Assembly (NCBI GenBank): GCA_946055715.1
Contig: CAMGGT010000011.1
Coordinates: forward strand, 1-9,338
DNA length: 9,338 nucleotides
Source: an uncultured Clostridia bacterium
GTDB taxonomy: Bacteria > Bacillota > Clostridia > Oscillospirales > CAG-272
Direction of reading: 5' to 3'
The notes under the pieces are model-generated. The model was given only the letters and a program-made list of their open reading frames with translations. It ran no database searches and was not told the origin of the DNA. Positions 1 to 5,693 of the stretch are shown in pieces; position 1 is the stretch's first letter; every line of letters starts with the position of its first letter. The position numbers and the translations under genes were made by a program.

Positions 1-5
1 TTCAT
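1..5 (-). CDS. Start of a gene running off the left edge
   Basis: Only the first codon is visible: an ATG at 5-3 on the minus strand, followed by AA. It is preceded by a strong AAGGAG ribosome site at 19-14 with an 8-base spacer. An ATG at 10-8 is in another frame and stops after two codons, so the ATG at 5 is the better start. The gene lies 69 bases downstream of the antiporter stop in the same direction and could be co-transcribed with it. Nothing can be said about the product. Confidence 0.6.
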
Positions 6-35
6 TGCATTTTCTCCTTTTTGCATGTATTTTGG

Positions 36-55
36 CCGTTTTGATATCAAAACGG
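36..55. repeat. Perfect 20-bp palindrome between antiporter and next gene
   Basis: CCGTTTTGATATCAAAACGG equals its own reverse complement. As RNA it could form an 8-bp stem with an AUAU tetraloop. On neither strand is it followed by a T-run, so it is not a standard intrinsic terminator. It lies between the antiporter stop (75) and the next gene's ribosome site (19-14). It may be an operator for a dimeric regulator or an mRNA-stabilising or processing hairpin. The symmetry is seen directly; the role is inferred. Confidence 0.75.
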
Positions 56-74
56 ATAAGTAATCCTTGCAGCG

Positions 75-1370
75 TCAGGTCTTGGAACCGCGGGAAGAGG
101 TGCGGTTTTCGGGGATGATCTCTCCTGCCTTCAGAAGGGACAGGCGGGTCAGCGACGGGCCGATCAGCTCATAGATCAGCACGCCCATCAGCACGATATT
201 GCGGATGAGGTCTCCGTCTGCGCCCAGCGCCTTGGCCTGCAGGGACATGCCCAAAGCAACCCCTGCCTGCGGCAGAAGCGTGACGCCCAGAAAACGCTTG
301 ACGGTCGGCTCTGTTTTCATCAGTGTGGCACCTGCCGTCGCCCCCAACATTTTGCCGGCAGAGCGGGTCAGAATATAGACAAGGCCAATGGTTACAACAA
401 TGCCGGAAGAAAAGACAAACAGGTTCAGCTCCGCGCCGCTGAGCACAAAGAACAGTACCAGCACCGGCGTAGACCAACGCTCGCACCGCCGCATCAGCTC
501 CTGCGAAAAAGCGCAGATGTTGCAGAACACGGTGCCCAGCATCATGCAGGTGAGCAGGGTGGAAAAACCGACCGTAACAGAGCCGATCTGAAATTTCAGC
601 ATGGAGACGGCAACGGTAAGCAGCACAAAGGTGACCGAGATGGCAATGCGCTTGCTGCGGGAATGAAAGAGCTTCTCGCATTGAGAGAAAAGCCAGCCCA
701 TCAAGCAGCCCAGCAACAGCGACCCAACGATCTCAATGAGGGGGTTGAGGGTGATGGACAGCACATCAAAAGAGCCGGAAGCAATCGTCTTTGCCGCGCC
801 GAAAGAAACGGCAAAGATCATCAGTCCGATGGCGTCATCCAATGCCACGACCGGCAGCAGAATGGAGGTAACCGGCCCCTGCGCCTTGTACTGGCGCACC
901 ACCATCAGCGTGGCGGCGGGGGCTGTGGCGGCGGCGATGGCGCCCAGCGTCAGGCAGGAGGCCACGGGCAGGGTATCATGCCAGAAGAGAAAGTGGCAGA
1001 CAAGCATCACGGCATCCACAAGGACGGTGGCTGTGAGTGCCTCAAACAAAGAAACGACCACGGCTTGTCGGCCGATCTTGCGCAGGTCCGAAAGGCGGAA
1101 TTCGTTGCCGATGGAGAAGGCGATAAAGCCAAGCGCCACATCCGAAATGATAGAATAGCCCGAAACCTCCGCAAAAGAGGTAAAACCAAGCCCCTCCACC
1201 CCAAGCAGGCCAAGCACACAGGGGCCGATGAGAATGCCGGCAACCAGATAGGAGGTAACAGCCGGCAGATTGATGAGTTTTGCCAGGCGGGACATCATCA
1301 GTCCGGCGATCAGCGCAAGCGCCAGCTGAAGCAGGGTGAGCACCTCACCCGAAACGGAAAAGGACAGCAT
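75..1370 (-). CDS. Cation:proton antiporter, CPA2-type (KefB/NapA-like membrane domain)
   Basis: An inner-membrane protein of 431 residues, expected to exchange Na+ or K+ for protons. It is hydrophobic throughout, with about a dozen predicted spans. The N-terminal part has the family pattern LPAVTSYLVAGILIGP (residues 35-50). The ion-binding core shows ATAP at 148-151 and paired aspartates D178-D179 in ALDDAIGLMIF, as expected for an electrogenic antiporter. The chain ends after the last membrane segment with a short polar tail (ENRTSSRGSKT), so it lacks the RCK/TrkA-N domains of full-length Kef proteins. The start is chosen from a GAGGG ribosome site nine bases upstream. It has its own promoter (1431-1459) and follows the terminator of the upstream operon, so it is a separate unit. 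The family call is firm; the transported ion is not determinable. Confidence 0.9.
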   Translation of the reverse strand: MLSFSVSGEVLTLLQLALALIAGLMMSRLAKLINLPAVTSYLVAGILIGPCVLGLLGVEGLGFTSFAEVSGYSIISDVALGFIAFSIGNEFRLSDLRKIGRQAVVVSLFEALTATVLVDAVMLVCHFLFWHDTLPVASCLTLGAIAAATAPAATLMVVRQYKAQGPVTSILLPVVALDDAIGLMIFAVSFGAAKTIASGSFDVLSITLNPLIEIVGSLLLGCLMGWLFSQCEKLFHSRSKRIAISVTFVLLTVAVSMLKFQIGSVTVGFSTLLTCMMLGTVFCNICAFSQELMRRCERWSTPVLVLFFVLSGAELNLFVFSSGIVVTIGLVYILTRSAGKMLGATAGATLMKTEPTVKRFLGVTLLPQAGVALGMSLQAKALGADGDLIRNIVLMGVLIYELIGPSLTRLSLLKAGEIIPENRTSSRGSKT

Positions 1371-1430
1371 GGAAGTATACCCTCATTTTGACTGAAATAA
1401 CCGATATTTATACACGGTATTGCAAATAGT

Positions 1431-1459
1431 ATTGTAGCGGCACAGGGGACAATTGTCAA
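1431..1459 (-). promoter_or_regulatory. Sigma-70/SigA promoter of the antiporter gene
   Basis: On the minus strand, TTGACA (1459-1454) and TACAAT (1436-1431) are separated by exactly 17 bases. This is a perfect -35 and a one-mismatch -10. The predicted transcript start is near 1424, giving a leader of about 54 bases before the ATG at 1370. The promoter lies just downstream of the terminator of the preceding operon, which supports independent transcription. Confidence 0.85.
1448..1457. promoter_or_regulatory. Candidate operator overlapping the antiporter -35 box
   Basis: GACAATTGTC is a perfect 10-bp palindrome that shares four bases with the -35 hexamer. A further ATTGTC half-site occurs at 1474-1479, 22 bp from the one at 1452-1457, or about two helical turns. 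Two GTATTG copies (1417-1422 and 1429-1434) flank the -10 and predicted start. A repressor or activator site is plausible, but no regulator is identified. Confidence 0.35.
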
Positions 1460-1501
1460 CATTTTTTATGAAGATTGTCCAAAATAATCCGACGATTTCT
1501 G

Positions 1502-1546
1502 TACAAAGAAAACAGTCGCCGCCCGCGCGTCCCTACACGCGGGCGG
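1502..1546 (-). terminator. Rho-independent terminator of the five-gene operon
   Basis: On the minus strand a 12-bp stem (CCGCCCGCGTGT at 1546-1535 with ACGCGCGGGCGG at 1530-1519, one G-U pair) closes an AGGG tetraloop. Six bases later comes the T-rich tail TTTTCTTT (1512-1505). It begins 25 bases after the reductase stop codon and just before the antiporter promoter, exactly where an operon terminator is expected. Confidence 0.9.
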
Positions 1547-1571
1547 AGAGAACAAAGCGAGGTTCGTCCGC

Positions 1572-2693
1572 TTATTTTTCAAACAGGCCGCGTACCCGCA
1601 CCAGGTCACCCGGAATCGGAATGTGCTGCGGGCATTTGGAAATGCAGGCGCGGCAGGACACGCAGGCCGAGGCAAGCTTGGACGGGTCTGCCGAAAGATA
1701 ACGCTTTTTGTAGGTGGCTGTGTGGCCGTGCATGGCCTCCTCATTTGAGAGTGCAAAGGCACGGGGAATGTCTACCCCTGCGGGGCAAGGCATGCAGTAG
1801 CGGCAACCCGTGCAGGCGTTGCGCACCCGCGCGCGGATGCGCCCGACGATGTCTGCCACCCCCTGCATCTGCACGGGAGAAAGCGGACGGAAGTTGGACA
1901 TGGTGCGCAGGTTGTCACGCAGCTGGGTCATGGTGGACATGCCGCTGAGGATCACCTTGACCTGCACATGTGTGCCCACCCAGGACAGCGCCCAGTTGGC
2001 CAGATTGCGGGTGGGATCCAACCTCGAAAAATCGGCTTTGATCTCATCCGGAAAACGTACAAGACTGCCGCCGCGGATGGGCTCCATGACGATCAGCGGC
2101 ACACCCAGCGACTCTGCGAGGTCCACTCCCCGCCGCCCGGCCTGGTTTTCGGTGTCCATATAGTTATACTGGATCTGGCAGAAATCCCATTTGCGGTAGG
2201 TAATGATCTCGCGGAAGGTGTCAAAATCGTCGTGGAAGGAGAAGCCGAGGTGACGGATCTTGCCCTGCCGCTGCCACTCTTCGCACATCTCGATCAGCCC
2301 GAAGGGAATGACCCGCTCGCGGAAGGTGTGGCGGTTGAGGGCGTGCAACAGGTAAAAATCGAAATGGTCTGTCTGCAGTCGCGCCAGCTGCTCCTCAAAG
2401 ATACTGCGCGCCTGCTCGGCCGACTCGATCATCATCACGGGCAGTTTTGTGGCCAGATAAAAGCTGTCGCGGGGGTAACGCGCCACCAGCGCCTCGCCCA
2501 TAAAGGACTCGCTTTCTCCGTTGTGGTACATGTAGGCGGTATCATAGTAGTTGATACCGCTTTTCATGGCTTCGTCCACCATTTTTTGGGCGGCGGGACG
2601 GTCGATCTTTCCGTCTTTTCCCACGGGGAGACGCATACAACCAAACCCCAACAATGAGGTGGATTCGCCCGCCAGATTACGTTTTGTCATCAT
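1572..2693 (-). CDS. Aldo/keto reductase with C-terminal two [4Fe-4S] ferredoxin domain
   Basis: A cytoplasmic NAD(P)H-type aldo/keto reductase of 373 residues with an added iron-sulfur tail. The barrel shows the catalytic tetrad: D51 and Y56 (in YYDTAYMY), K83 (ATKLP) and H117 (DFYLLH). The tail (about 295-373) has two cysteine clusters, CTGCRYCMPCPAG and CVSCRACISKCPQ, typical of the ferredoxin-fused AKR family common in anaerobes. The frame stays open upstream to 2813, but that part is the kinase gene in another frame. The start at 2693 has AGGGG at 2707-2703 with a 9-base spacer. A second ATG follows at once (2690). The gene overlaps the kinase stop (2677) by 17 bases and ends the operon, 25 bases before the terminator. 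The substrate is unknown; the iron-sulfur domain suggests ferredoxin-linked electron transfer. Confidence 0.93.
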   Translation of the reverse strand: MMTKRNLAGESTSLLGFGCMRLPVGKDGKIDRPAAQKMVDEAMKSGINYYDTAYMYHNGESESFMGEALVARYPRDSFYLATKLPVMMIESAEQARSIFEEQLARLQTDHFDFYLLHALNRHTFRERVIPFGLIEMCEEWQRQGKIRHLGFSFHDDFDTFREIITYRKWDFCQIQYNYMDTENQAGRRGVDLAESLGVPLIVMEPIRGGSLVRFPDEIKADFSRLDPTRNLANWALSWVGTHVQVKVILSGMSTMTQLRDNLRTMSNFRPLSPVQMQGVADIVGRIRARVRNACTGCRYCMPCPAGVDIPRAFALSNEEAMHGHTATYKKRYLSADPSKLASACVSCRACISKCPQHIPIPGDLVRVRGLFEK

Positions 2694-3369
2694 ATTCGTT
2701 TTCCCCTTTCCGATATGGTAATAGTTGAGATAAGTTTTCAAAGTCCGCCTGCGTGTCGTCTGTGGGGGCTTCGCCCTCATCGGGGCGGCCGCCGTCAAAG
2801 CAGAAGTCTGCAAGCTCTTTTGTCATATAGGCGGCAAAATAGGTCTGCTCGCGCACGATCCATTGCCGGGCGAAGGCCTCTGCCCCCTCCCCTTCCCTTT
2901 GTACCAGACGCTCGTCCCGCACGGCGGGGTCACATTCCACAAAGATGCGCAGGTCATAAATGTCCGGAATTTCGGGGTGGGTGGCGTAGGTGCCTTCGAC
3001 AATATAGAGTTCTGCCGCCGGGTCGCAGGCAATGGGTTGCCCCATCGTCTGTGTGCGGCAGTCAAAAGCGGTGTATGTGGGGGTGTCTGCCTTCCACAGC
3101 GGCATGGCCACCTGCTCGGCAAAGCGGACGGTGTCCATATGGCCGCCGGGCTGTGCCATGCGCTCTTCCGTGCGCTGTGCCCGCGGCAGATAAAAGCTGT
3201 CCATGCCGATGACGACCGTGTGCGGAAAATGGGCGGCAAGCCGCTGTGCCAGGTGCGTTTTTCCGGCGCAGGCCATCCCGTCAATGGCGATGACCACGCG
3301 CTTGAGGTCGCGGATCATGCCGCTGATCTCGTCGCAGAGCTGTGAGAAACCGATCTCCATGTTCACCAC
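2677..3369 (-). CDS. Uridine-kinase-like P-loop kinase
   Basis: A 230-residue cytoplasmic P-loop protein resembling the uridine kinase/phosphoribulokinase family, likely phosphorylating a small hydroxyl-bearing molecule with ATP. Walker A is GMACAGKT (residues 31-38) after the strand VVIAID. MDSFY (56-60) matches the family's DDFY substrate-site strand, with M/S substitutions. VEGTY (124-128) matches the EG-containing Walker B-like strand. RDERLVQRE (151-159) is the arginine-rich lid. The start is GTG: AGGAG at 3380-3376 is 6 bases from GTG 3369 and 9 from GTG 3366, and the latter forms a GTGA overlap with the esterase stop (3365-3363). ATG 3360 is a weaker option. The acidic, Asp/Glu-rich C-terminus (about 193-230) is unlike classical uridine kinases. 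The nucleoside substrate is not established. Confidence 0.85.
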   Translation of the reverse strand: MVNMEIGFSQLCDEISGMIRDLKRVVIAIDGMACAGKTHLAQRLAAHFPHTVVIGMDSFYLPRAQRTEERMAQPGGHMDTVRFAEQVAMPLWKADTPTYTAFDCRTQTMGQPIACDPAAELYIVEGTYATHPEIPDIYDLRIFVECDPAVRDERLVQREGEGAEAFARQWIVREQTYFAAYMTKELADFCFDGGRPDEGEAPTDDTQADFENLSQLLPYRKGENEYDDKT

Positions 3370-4364
3370 CCCATTCTCCTGCGAAGATAGGCGGCCAGCC
3401 GCTGTGCCGCTTCCTCATGGGCGGCGGAGGTGGGGTGGCCGAGCGTGCCGCAACGCTGTGGGTCATCCGCTTTGATGGTCTCTGCCGGCAGGTAGGTGAT
3501 CTTCGGGTCTGCCAGTTCGCGGATGACGGCCTGCGTGTCCTCCGACAGGGCTGTGGTCGTCATGCCGTAATACCATACGATCTCCGCTTCGGGATAGGCG
3601 GCGCGCACCGAAAGCAAGAAGTCGCGCACTGCCTCGCGGAAGTCGGATGGGTCAGCCCCTCCGTTGACATCGTTTGTGCCGCCGTTGATCACAACCGCAT
3701 CCGGCACAAAGCCGCTTTGTTCTTTTTCGCCCGCCGCGGCATATTCCGGCCGTTGCCAGAATGCCGAGAAAGGGATGCCCCTTTGGCCTGCGGCATTGAG
3801 GTGCAGTCCCTGGCCGGAGATGGATATGATCTGATAGTCGGCGGCAAGCGCGGCCGCCGTGCGGAAGGGGCAGGCGTGGGTGGCGTCTTCTTCCCATGTA
3901 TGAAATGCGTTGTCGCCCAACTGCGACTCTGTGCCAAATCCACAGGTGAGCGAGTCGCCCACAAACAGCAGACGGTGAGGCAGAGGTGGCGGCGGCAGAA
4001 GCAATGAAGGGGCCTCTCCCCACAGTTGCACCCCTGTCAAACATAGCGGTTCTGCCCCCTCGGACAGGCGCAGAAGGGTAACGGTGTGGGGGATTTCTTC
4101 GGGGGTATCAAAGACGATGACCGGGCATTCGCCGCCCAGCATATATTTGACGGAATAGCGGTCTGCGCACAGGCGAACCGCCACCGGCTGTGCCTGGGTA
4201 TAGGGGGCGAAGAAAAAGACCAGTCTGGAAGCCGAGCAGGCAAAGGAAAGCCCGGAGGCACTCCACGACATGGCAATGCCTTTTTCTGTTTGGCGAACGC
4301 GCCCCATCGGCTTATACCGTCCGTCGAGTGCGGTATGGGTGTAGCTGACACGCCGCTGTGCCAT
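3363..4364 (-). CDS. SGNH/GDSL hydrolase, CE2-like two-domain esterase
   Basis: A 333-residue esterase, probably acting on acetylated sugars or similar esters. Residues about 1-125 look like the beta-rich N-terminal domain of carbohydrate esterase family 2, and about 130-333 form the SGNH domain. Block I is LLFVGDSLTCGFG (S138 nucleophile), block II SISGQG (G184 or G186), block III NGGTNDVNG (N231) and block V LGHPTSAAH (H310). No Asp sits just before the His-Pro, consistent with the Ser-His dyad described for some CE2 enzymes. There is no signal peptide or lipobox, so it is predicted cytoplasmic, unlike most CE2 enzymes. The frame is open to 4634, but the real start is ATG 4364, with AAGGAG at 4378-4373 and an 8-base spacer. 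It begins 2 bases after the DUF896 stop. Its own stop overlaps the kinase start. Confidence 0.88.
   Translation of the reverse strand: MAQRRVSYTHTALDGRYKPMGRVRQTEKGIAMSWSASGLSFACSASRLVFFFAPYTQAQPVAVRLCADRYSVKYMLGGECPVIVFDTPEEIPHTVTLLRLSEGAEPLCLTGVQLWGEAPSLLLPPPPLPHRLLFVGDSLTCGFGTESQLGDNAFHTWEEDATHACPFRTAAALAADYQIISISGQGLHLNAAGQRGIPFSAFWQRPEYAAAGEKEQSGFVPDAVVINGGTNDVNGGADPSDFREAVRDFLLSVRAAYPEAEIVWYYGMTTTALSEDTQAVIRELADPKITYLPAETIKADDPQRCGTLGHPTSAAHEEAAQRLAAYLRRRMGW
3376..3380 (-). promoter_or_regulatory. Ribosome site supporting a GTG start for the kinase
   Basis: AGGAG on the minus strand lies 6 bases before GTG 3369 and 9 before GTG 3366, but 15 before ATG 3360. The spacing therefore favours a GTG start and translational coupling to the esterase, whose stop codon overlaps. 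Confidence 0.6.
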
Positions 4365-4366
4365 TT

Positions 4367-4543
4367 TTATTTCTCCTTCTTTGTTGGTGCGGGTGGTTTT
4401 TCTCCGCGCAGAGAAGCGCGAAACCAGGCGAGATACGCCGTGCGCAGAGCCGCCTGCTCCTGCTTTTCTGCTTCGGTCAGCCCTTCTGCCGTGTGGGATT
4501 TGCGCCCAAGCTCGTTGATGCGGTCGATCTCTTTGCGGGTCAT
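4367..4543 (-). CDS. DUF896 (UPF0291, YnzC-like) small protein
   Basis: A 58-residue cytoplasmic protein. MTRKEIDRINELGRKSH followed by GLTEAEKQEQAALRTAYLAW matches the DUF896 pattern: a short helix with RINEL, a turn with LT..E..EQ, then a helix with LR..YL..FR. The family folds as a two-helix hairpin and is largely restricted to Firmicutes; its function is unknown. The start at 4543 is chosen over an in-frame ATG at 4576 for two reasons: the family N-terminus begins there, and the codon forms an ATGA overlap with the hydrolase stop (4542-4540). AAGGGG lies about 10 bases upstream. The lysine/proline-rich tail (PPAPTKKEK) is past the conserved part. Its place inside an enzyme operon gives no clear role. 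Confidence 0.88.
   Translation of the reverse strand: MTRKEIDRINELGRKSHTAEGLTEAEKQEQAALRTAYLAWFRASLRGEKPPAPTKKEK
4373..4378 (-). promoter_or_regulatory. Ribosome site fixing the esterase start
   Basis: AAGGAG lies 8 bases before ATG 4364, inside the last codons of the DUF896 gene. It rules out the much longer upstream reading, whose first 90 residues are arginine-rich and overlap neighbouring genes in another frame. Confidence 0.85.
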
Positions 4544-5328
4544 TTGGCAGTGCCCCTTTCCGGAATGGTGAGGCACATACCGTCCCGCGCGACCAGGATC
4601 TGTTCTGCCGCCATGCGGGCAGAAAGCGTGTCATGATCCTGATGATACTCTTTTGACAGGTGGCACATCACCACGCGGCCGCCCGGCTTCAGCATGCCCT
4701 CACCGCGAAAGATCTGCGCCATTTCGGTGAGGTGGGCAATGTTGTTGTGTTCAAAGTAGGTGGGCAGGGCGGGCGCATCGCCGAAGGTGCCGTCCAGCAC
4801 CATCACATCAAACCGACAGCGGCGCAGAAAGGCCCATGTGGTGCAAAGCAGGCGGTGGCCGTCACATCCCCAGAAGAGGGTGGCGTCTCCCTGTCGGAGC
4901 AGATAATGCACAGGGCGATTGGGGGCGGGGGCACCCACGCGGTGGTTGGCCAAAACGGCCGTCACAGCCCCGTCAGCCAGCGGCACTTCCAGCTCCGGCT
5001 GCAAGGGGCAGACAGACAGCCCCTGCATCACGGGAATATGAGCGGAAGATTCTGCCTCCGTATACAGCGTAAGCGGGTGGTTCGCCGCCAGCGCTGCCAG
5101 CGTGGCGGGGTCATAATGATCGTCATGAAGGTGGGTCAGCAATACGGTGTCCACGCGGGACAGGTCTGCCCCGGCTGCACGGGCGGCGCGGAAGAGGGTG
5201 GGGCCGCAGTCGATCAGAATATGGTCATCCACCAGCGCGCAGGTCAGGAAGCGGGAGGTATCGGGGCGTTCGTCCCAGTCTTGTTGTGTCCAGTCGGCGG
5301 CACCGGTGCCCAAGAACCGCAGATCCAT
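4540..5328 (-). CDS. PhnP-like metallo-beta-lactamase-fold hydrolase
   Basis: A 262-residue cytoplasmic metal-dependent hydrolase. It opens with MDLRFLGTGAADW, the usual N-terminus of the PhnP/PqqB-like branch. Metal ligands visible are H66, H68, D70 and H71 in THLHDDH, probably H129 in ANHRVG, D156 in GCDG and H223 in MCHLS, the pattern of a two-metal phosphodiesterase. PhnP itself opens phosphoribosyl 1,2-cyclic phosphate, but no other phn gene is present here, so the substrate may be another cyclic or strained phosphodiester. The frame is open to 5547, but the start is ATG 5328 with GAGG at 5341-5338 and a 9-base spacer; the upstream 73 codons lack family similarity. It is the first gene of the five-gene operon, and its stop overlaps the DUF896 start by 4 bases. 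Confidence 0.9.
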   Translation of the reverse strand: MDLRFLGTGAADWTQQDWDERPDTSRFLTCALVDDHILIDCGPTLFRAARAAGADLSRVDTVLLTHLHDDHYDPATLAALAANHPLTLYTEAESSAHIPVMQGLSVCPLQPELEVPLADGAVTAVLANHRVGAPAPNRPVHYLLRQGDATLFWGCDGHRLLCTTWAFLRRCRFDVMVLDGTFGDAPALPTYFEHNNIAHLTEMAQIFRGEGMLKPGGRVVMCHLSKEYHQDHDTLSARMAAEQILVARDGMCLTIPERGTAK

Positions 5329-5503
5329 TTGAAAGTACCTCACTCTCGTTTGTTTTTTGTCCGTCGGCAGGCTTCTCGCCGGCACAACTGCCCGATGTCC
5401 GCAAACACCGCCGCAGGACTTTTCCGCGGCGGCGGGCAAGAAGACAATGTCACCCGCCAAACGCAACAGGGGGCGTTTTTGCGCTTGCATCCCCGCCGAC
5501 GGC

Positions 5504-5575
5504 AAAAGAAAAACTGCAGGTACGAGGGCTGTGGGGCATACAAGCAACCAAACGCCGGCCGGTGGGCGTACCTGC
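5504..5575 (-). terminator. Terminator-like hairpin with T-tract, possible attenuator
   Basis: On the minus strand GCAGGTACG (5575-5567) pairs perfectly with CGTACCTGC (5524-5516). After AG follows TTTTTCTTTT (5513-5504). The 42-base loop can hold an inner GGCGT/ATGCC helix. The stem plus U-tract is intrinsic-terminator-like, but the large loop is atypical. It sits 176 bases upstream of the hydrolase start, so it may end the membrane protein transcript or attenuate read-through into the five-gene operon. Confidence 0.45.
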
Positions 5576-5603
5576 CCGCGGGTCGACGTTTTACTTTACA
5601 AAG

Positions 5604-5642
5604 GGCGGTGCCTCTGTGCAAAATGCGAAAGAGGACACCGCC
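5604..5642 (-). terminator. Strong 12-bp hairpin after the membrane protein gene
   Basis: On the minus strand GGCGGTG (5642-5636), a bulged T, and CCTCT (5634-5630) pair with AGAGG (5615-5611) and CACCGCC (5610-5604), leaving a 14-base loop. It lies 51 bases after the membrane protein stop. The tail CTTTG is only weakly T-rich, so termination here may be partial. It could equally be part of a structured leader. Confidence 0.4.
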
Positions 5643-5693
5643 GATGTATTTGCGCGCCGTCGTTTTCGCGGCGCAGGGCATGCCTGGGTCAGA

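Larger units (their letters stand above)
5329..5693 (-). other. 365-base gene-free, hairpin-rich region (operon leader/terminator)
   Basis: No credible protein gene lies here. A 113-codon minus-strand frame (5681-5340) has no ribosome site and is Cys/Arg-rich with no family pattern. On the minus strand at least four potential hairpins are seen: GCGCCG/CGGCGC near 5650-5670, a 12-bp stem at 5642-5604, a 9-bp stem with T-tract at 5575-5504, and a 9-bp stem with one bulge at 5432-5408. No good sigma-70 promoter was found for the downstream operon. The region may be the terminator of the membrane protein gene, a regulatory leader, or a small structured RNA. Confidence 0.5.

Noticed and set aside
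663..1391. 242-codon plus-strand open frame opposite the antiporter
   Set aside because: Same antisense effect over a hydrophobic gene; low-complexity polar composition, no start signal.
2694..2813. 40-residue N-terminal extension of the aldo/keto reductase frame
   Set aside because: It overlaps the kinase gene in another frame and lacks family similarity; a proper ribosome site points to ATG 2693.
5561..5590. Plus-strand resemblance to a T-box antiterminator (GGTGG...TACC...CCGCGG)
   Set aside because: The conserved order is broken, no specifier stem or downstream plus-strand gene exists, and the resemblance comes from two unrelated inverted repeats.
5592..5620. Weak promoter-like pair on the minus strand (TTGCAC, 17 bases, TAAAGT)
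   Set aside because: Only 3/6 and 4/6 matches, and the -35 lies inside the 12-bp hairpin loop and arm; not strong enough to call.
5340..5681. 113-codon minus-strand frame in the hairpin-rich gap
   Set aside because: No ribosome site before its ATG, Cys/Arg-rich sequence with no recognisable domain, and it spans strong hairpins and a T-tract.
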